Assembly: GCF_007489275.1 (NCBI RefSeq)
Contig: NZ_VLNR01000036.1
Location: 1-64,000 of the forward strand
Source of the DNA: Aquimarina algiphila
GTDB lineage: Bacteria > Bacteroidota > Bacteroidia > Flavobacteriales > Flavobacteriaceae
Direction: 5' to 3'
DNA: 64,000 nucleotides
A program made the position numbers and the translations under genes. This document shows, piece after piece, positions 61,221 to 64,000 of the stretch (position 1 is its first letter; each line of letters starts with the position of its first letter). The notes under the pieces were generated by a model. It had not been told where the DNA came from, ran no database searches, and saw only the letters and a list, made by a program, of their open reading frames with translations.

Positions 61221-63740
61221 TTATTTCCAGTGTTGTGGCATTTTTTGTTCACGTAACGGAACAAATACCAAATTATCATCGTCATCATCACTATTTAAAA
61301 AGTGACTAAAGCGTTTCATCATTTCTGGATCTTCAATAGCTTGTTTCCACTCGCATTCAAATTTATTTACCAGTGTTTTCATTTCTCGGTCTAGATCTTC
61401 AGCAATACCTAATTTGTCGTTGATCACTACTTCTTTTAAATGTTCAATACCACCTTCTAATCTATCCAGCCAGGCAGCTGTTCGTTGTAAAGGTTTTGCA
61501 GTTCGCATATAAAACATTAAGAAGCGATCTATGTATTTAATTACAGTTTCATTGTCAATTTGTTCTGCAAGTAATTCTGCATGTCTAGGGGTTGCTCCTC
61601 CATTTCCACCAACATATAAATTCCAACCACCTTCTACAGCAATGACCCCAAAATCTTTTCCACGTGCCTCTGCACATTCACGAATACAACCCGAAACTCC
61701 ACCTTTAATTTTGTGCGGTGAGCGCATTCCGCGATAACGGTTTTCTAATTCGATTGCAAAACTTACACTTTCATCCATTCCATAACGACACCATGTAGAA
61801 CCTACACAACTTTTTACAGTACGTAATGATTTCCCGTAAGCATGCCCACTTTCAAAACCTTTATCGATTAAATCTTTCCATATTTTTGGTAATTGATTTA
61901 GCGTTGCGCCAAAAAAGTCAATACGTTGTCCTCCAGTAATTTTGGTATATAGATCATAGCGCTTTCCTATTTCGCCTAAATCAATTAATTGTTGTGCGGT
62001 TAGTTCACCTCCTGCTATACGTGGCACTACAGAATAGGTTCCGTTACGTTGGATATTCGCTAAAAAACGATCATTAGAATCCTGAATAGTATATTCTTTA
62101 TTGGCAGTATCTGCATGAATAGTAGCCATTAATGAGGCGATAAGAGGTTTGCACAGCTCACAACCATGCCCTCCGTTTCCGATGTGATCTAAAACTTCGT
62201 CAAAGGTTGTGTATCCTTTTATTTGAATAATATCGTATAATTCTTGCCTGTTGTAATCAAAATGCTCACAAATATGATCTTTTACTTCGATCCCTAAGGA
62301 TTTTAGCGTGGCATCGGTTAGATCTTTTACCATAGGTTTGCATCCGCCACAACCTGTTCCGGCTTTAGTACAACTAACAACATCAGCTAAGTCTTTAGCT
62401 TCTCCATTTTGTATGGCACCGCATATTTGACCTTTAGTAACACTTTCACAAGAACAAATTTGTGCATCATCAGGTAAATCCATAACATCCCCTAATAAAG
62501 AACCACCATCTCCGCCACGACTTCCTAAAATTAGATCCTCTGGCCCTTCAGGAAGCTTCATCGCCGTATTATAAATCTGAAATAAGGCGTTATAATCTGA
62601 AGAATCACCTACGAGAATACCACCTAATAATTTTTTTCCATCTTTAGTGACATTTATTTTTTTATAAACTCCGTTACGTTTATTTACATACGTAATTTCA
62701 TCAATCTCTTCTTTAGCTTCATTTAATGCATCACCAAAGCTAGCTACTTCTGTACCAATAAGTTTTAATTGAGTAGACATATCGATATATGAAGGCATTT
62801 CTTTTTCTCCGCCTATGATTTGATCTACAACAACTTCTGCCATATCATAACCAGGAGCTACCAAGCCATAAATCATATTGTTGAGTAAGGCACATTCTCC
62901 TATTGCGTAGATGTTTGGATCTGTAGTTTGCATTTGATTGTTTACCAGAATACCACCACGAGTACCTACCTCTAAACCACACTCACGAGCAACTTCATCC
63001 CGAGGACGAATACCAGCAGAAACTACAAGCATATCTACTTTTAATTCTGTATCATCTACATATTGTAAACCTTCAATTGTTTTATCCCCTTGAATATATT
63101 GTGTTTGTTTTGATAAGTGTACTTTTAAGCCTAGGCTCTCAATTTTTGATTGAAGCATATCACTTGCTCCTTTGTCTAACTGTCTGGGCATTAAACGTGG
63201 GGCAAATTCTACCACATGAGCATTTAACCCTAAATTTTTGACTGCATTTGCAGCTTCTAAACCCAAAAGCCCTCCACCAAGAACCGCAGCTTCTGTTTTG
63301 CCAGCAGCTTTTAATTTTTTTGCAAAAGCTTCTGTTGCTTCTAAATCCTCAATAGTACGATATACAAAAACTCCTTCTTTTTCGACACCTGGGATAGGAG
63401 GTACAAATGCCGAAGATCCTGTTGCCAGAATTAAATAATCATATGAATATTTGATTCCTCTATGATTTGCAATTGTTTTTTCTTCTCTATTAATTTCTGT
63501 AATCATTTCTGAGATATGAAGATCGATGTTGTTCTCTTCATACCAGCCTGGCGAAGACATACTTAAATCTTCTGCTGTCTTTCCTGAATAATATTCGCTT
63601 AAATGGACTCTATCATATGCTCTTCTTGGCTCTTCTCCAAAAACAGTAAGTTTATATTCGCTAAATTTTTCTGAGGCTACAAACTTTTCACAGAACTTAT
63701 AACCTACCATTCCATTACCGATCACTACTACATTTTTCAT
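61221..63740 (-). CDS. nirB: Nitrite reductase (NADH) large subunit NirB
   Basis: 839 residues, the full NirB length. It has an FAD/NAD(P)-binding domain (VVVIGNGMVGYKFC, LATGSSAFVPPIPG, AVLGGGLLGLEAA) and a BFD-like [2Fe-2S] region (CSCESVTKGQIC ... CTKAGTGCGGC). A second Cys pair follows (GHGCELCKP), and then the nitrite/sulfite reductase domain with siroheme-[4Fe-4S] ligands CVGSTWC and CIREC. It reduces nitrite to ammonium with NADH. A start at 63740 is set by KNVVVIGNG at residue 2. A minus-strand TAATTTTG (63760-63767) is a possible -7 box. Confidence 0.95.
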   Translation of the reverse strand: MKNVVVIGNGMVGYKFCEKFVASEKFSEYKLTVFGEEPRRAYDRVHLSEYYSGKTAEDLSMSSPGWYEENNIDLHISEMITEINREEKTIANHRGIKYSYDYLILATGSSAFVPPIPGVEKEGVFVYRTIEDLEATEAFAKKLKAAGKTEAAVLGGGLLGLEAANAVKNLGLNAHVVEFAPRLMPRQLDKGASDMLQSKIESLGLKVHLSKQTQYIQGDKTIEGLQYVDDTELKVDMLVVSAGIRPRDEVARECGLEVGTRGGILVNNQMQTTDPNIYAIGECALLNNMIYGLVAPGYDMAEVVVDQIIGGEKEMPSYIDMSTQLKLIGTEVASFGDALNEAKEEIDEITYVNKRNGVYKKINVTKDGKKLLGGILVGDSSDYNALFQIYNTAMKLPEGPEDLILGSRGGDGGSLLGDVMDLPDDAQICSCESVTKGQICGAIQNGEAKDLADVVSCTKAGTGCGGCKPMVKDLTDATLKSLGIEVKDHICEHFDYNRQELYDIIQIKGYTTFDEVLDHIGNGGHGCELCKPLIASLMATIHADTANKEYTIQDSNDRFLANIQRNGTYSVVPRIAGGELTAQQLIDLGEIGKRYDLYTKITGGQRIDFFGATLNQLPKIWKDLIDKGFESGHAYGKSLRTVKSCVGSTWCRYGMDESVSFAIELENRYRGMRSPHKIKGGVSGCIRECAEARGKDFGVIAVEGGWNLYVGGNGGATPRHAELLAEQIDNETVIKYIDRFLMFYMRTAKPLQRTAAWLDRLEGGIEHLKEVVINDKLGIAEDLDREMKTLVNKFECEWKQAIEDPEMMKRFSHFLNSDDDDDNLVFVPLREQKMPQHWK

Positions 63741-63742
63741 AA

Positions 63743-63806
63743 ATTACGTATTTATAAGTCAAAATTAAGTATTAATACTTATTAATGTAATAAGAATTAC
63801 GTAATT
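63743..63806. promoter_or_regulatory. Upstream region of nirB with two ATTACGTA boxes
   Basis: ATTACGTA at 63743-63750 and a perfect 12-base palindrome AATTACGTAATT at 63795-63806 flank the possible -7 box TAATTTTG (63767-63760, minus strand). The spacing between the two boxes is about 52 bases, five helical turns. This could be a site for a nitrogen or Crp/Fnr-type regulator; no known motif is matched. Confidence 0.35.
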
Positions 63807-63838
63807 ATGAATATGGTAAATTATGAATCTCTAAAAAA

Positions 63839-63884
63839 TATAGACAAAAACCTGCAAAATTGATTTTGCAGGTTTTTGTCTATA
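63839..63884 (-). terminator. Perfect 22-base inverted repeat, terminator of the gene at the right edge
   Basis: Arms 63839-63860 and 63863-63884 are perfectly complementary, with a two-base TG loop and A/T-rich tails. It lies between nirB (-) and a minus-strand gene ending at 63926, so it should end that gene's transcript. The symmetry also allows a protein-binding role. Confidence 0.8.
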
Positions 63885-63925
63885 GTATAGTGTTTTATAG
63901 CTAACTTATTGTGAACTAATTTTTT

Positions 63926-64000
63926 TTATTCTGAGGGAACCTCAGGTTTTGGACTCCATTTTAAGAAGTTAGGTTTTACGACTAGCATGGCCCATCCCCA
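63926..64000 (-). CDS. C-terminal end of an unidentified minus-strand protein (partial)
   Basis: The frame enters from the right edge and reads WGWAMLVVKPNFLKWSPKP, ending EVPSE and TAA at 63926-63928. The Trp/Leu/Val-rich start suggests the last membrane helix of a transport protein, with a short polar tail. Position next to nirBD hints at a nitrate/nitrite transporter or other nitrogen gene, but 24 residues do not allow a call. Confidence 0.5.
   Translation of the reverse strand, partial: WGWAMLVVKPNFLKWSPKPEVPSE

Overview
The window is AT-rich DNA from a marine-type member of the Flavobacteriaceae (Bacteroidota), most like Aquimarina or a close relative. This is inferred from content, not from a database search. 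The evidence is: a SusC/SusD polysaccharide utilisation locus; type IX secretion (T9SS) cargo with type A and type B C-terminal sorting domains; a PorP/SprF protein; TAnnTTTG-type promoters; LytTR and PilJ-type signalling; and GG-leader peptides. No rRNA, tRNA or CRISPR array was seen.

Layout. 1-366: right end of an IS982-like element that appears to have cut off the 5' part of a MotA/TolQ/ExbB-type gene. 515-9111: mixed housekeeping and accessory genes (membrane thioredoxin, beta-lactamase-fold hydrolase, tandem CDGSH protein, DUF3179, ABC exporter, YdjM-like hydrolase, a NYN-LOTUS gene broken by a frameshift, a DEAD-box helicase). 9197-11048: FMN reductase and pabB. 11102-20662: an accessory block with a GG-leader cysteine-rich mini-peptide, a PepSY-like secreted protein, a LytS/LytTR two-component pair, PorP/SprF with a 1484-residue T9SS adhesin, and a sigma-like regulator. 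20822-31372: tilS, dsbD-like gene, Crp/Fnr regulator, a lamin-tail/spondin lipoprotein and two peptidase-like exported enzymes. 31460-35010: HlyD adaptor and a C39-peptidase ABC transporter, i.e. a GG-leader peptide exporter. 35218-51779: an alpha-glucan (starch/maltodextrin) utilisation locus. 52069-56058: a T9SS cargo protein, then pfkA, gap and an N-acetylglucosamine-kinase-like gene. 56072-64000: PilJ-type sensor kinase and DUF4202 protein, then a small RiPP-like cluster (GG-leader precursor, glycosyltransferase-like protein, unknown protein), then nirD and nirB for nitrite assimilation.

How the genes work together. The glucan locus is a complete scheme. A surface amylase and SusCDE bind and import oligosaccharides; periplasmic or lipoprotein GH13 enzymes trim them; an MFS permease carries maltose inward; GH65 phosphorylase plus beta-phosphoglucomutase convert it to glucose and glucose-6-phosphate. 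A divergent LacI regulator sits over a perfect 16-bp palindromic operator placed between the two arms. pfkA and gap downstream continue into glycolysis.

The least described part is a scattered RiPP/bacteriocin-like system. Two unlisted precursor genes (11102-11266 and 60456-60626) have leaders ending in Gly-Gly, and the window holds one matching C39 peptidase/exporter with its HlyD partner (31460-35010). One precursor is divergent from a two-gene operon of a glycosyltransferase-like protein and an unknown protein.
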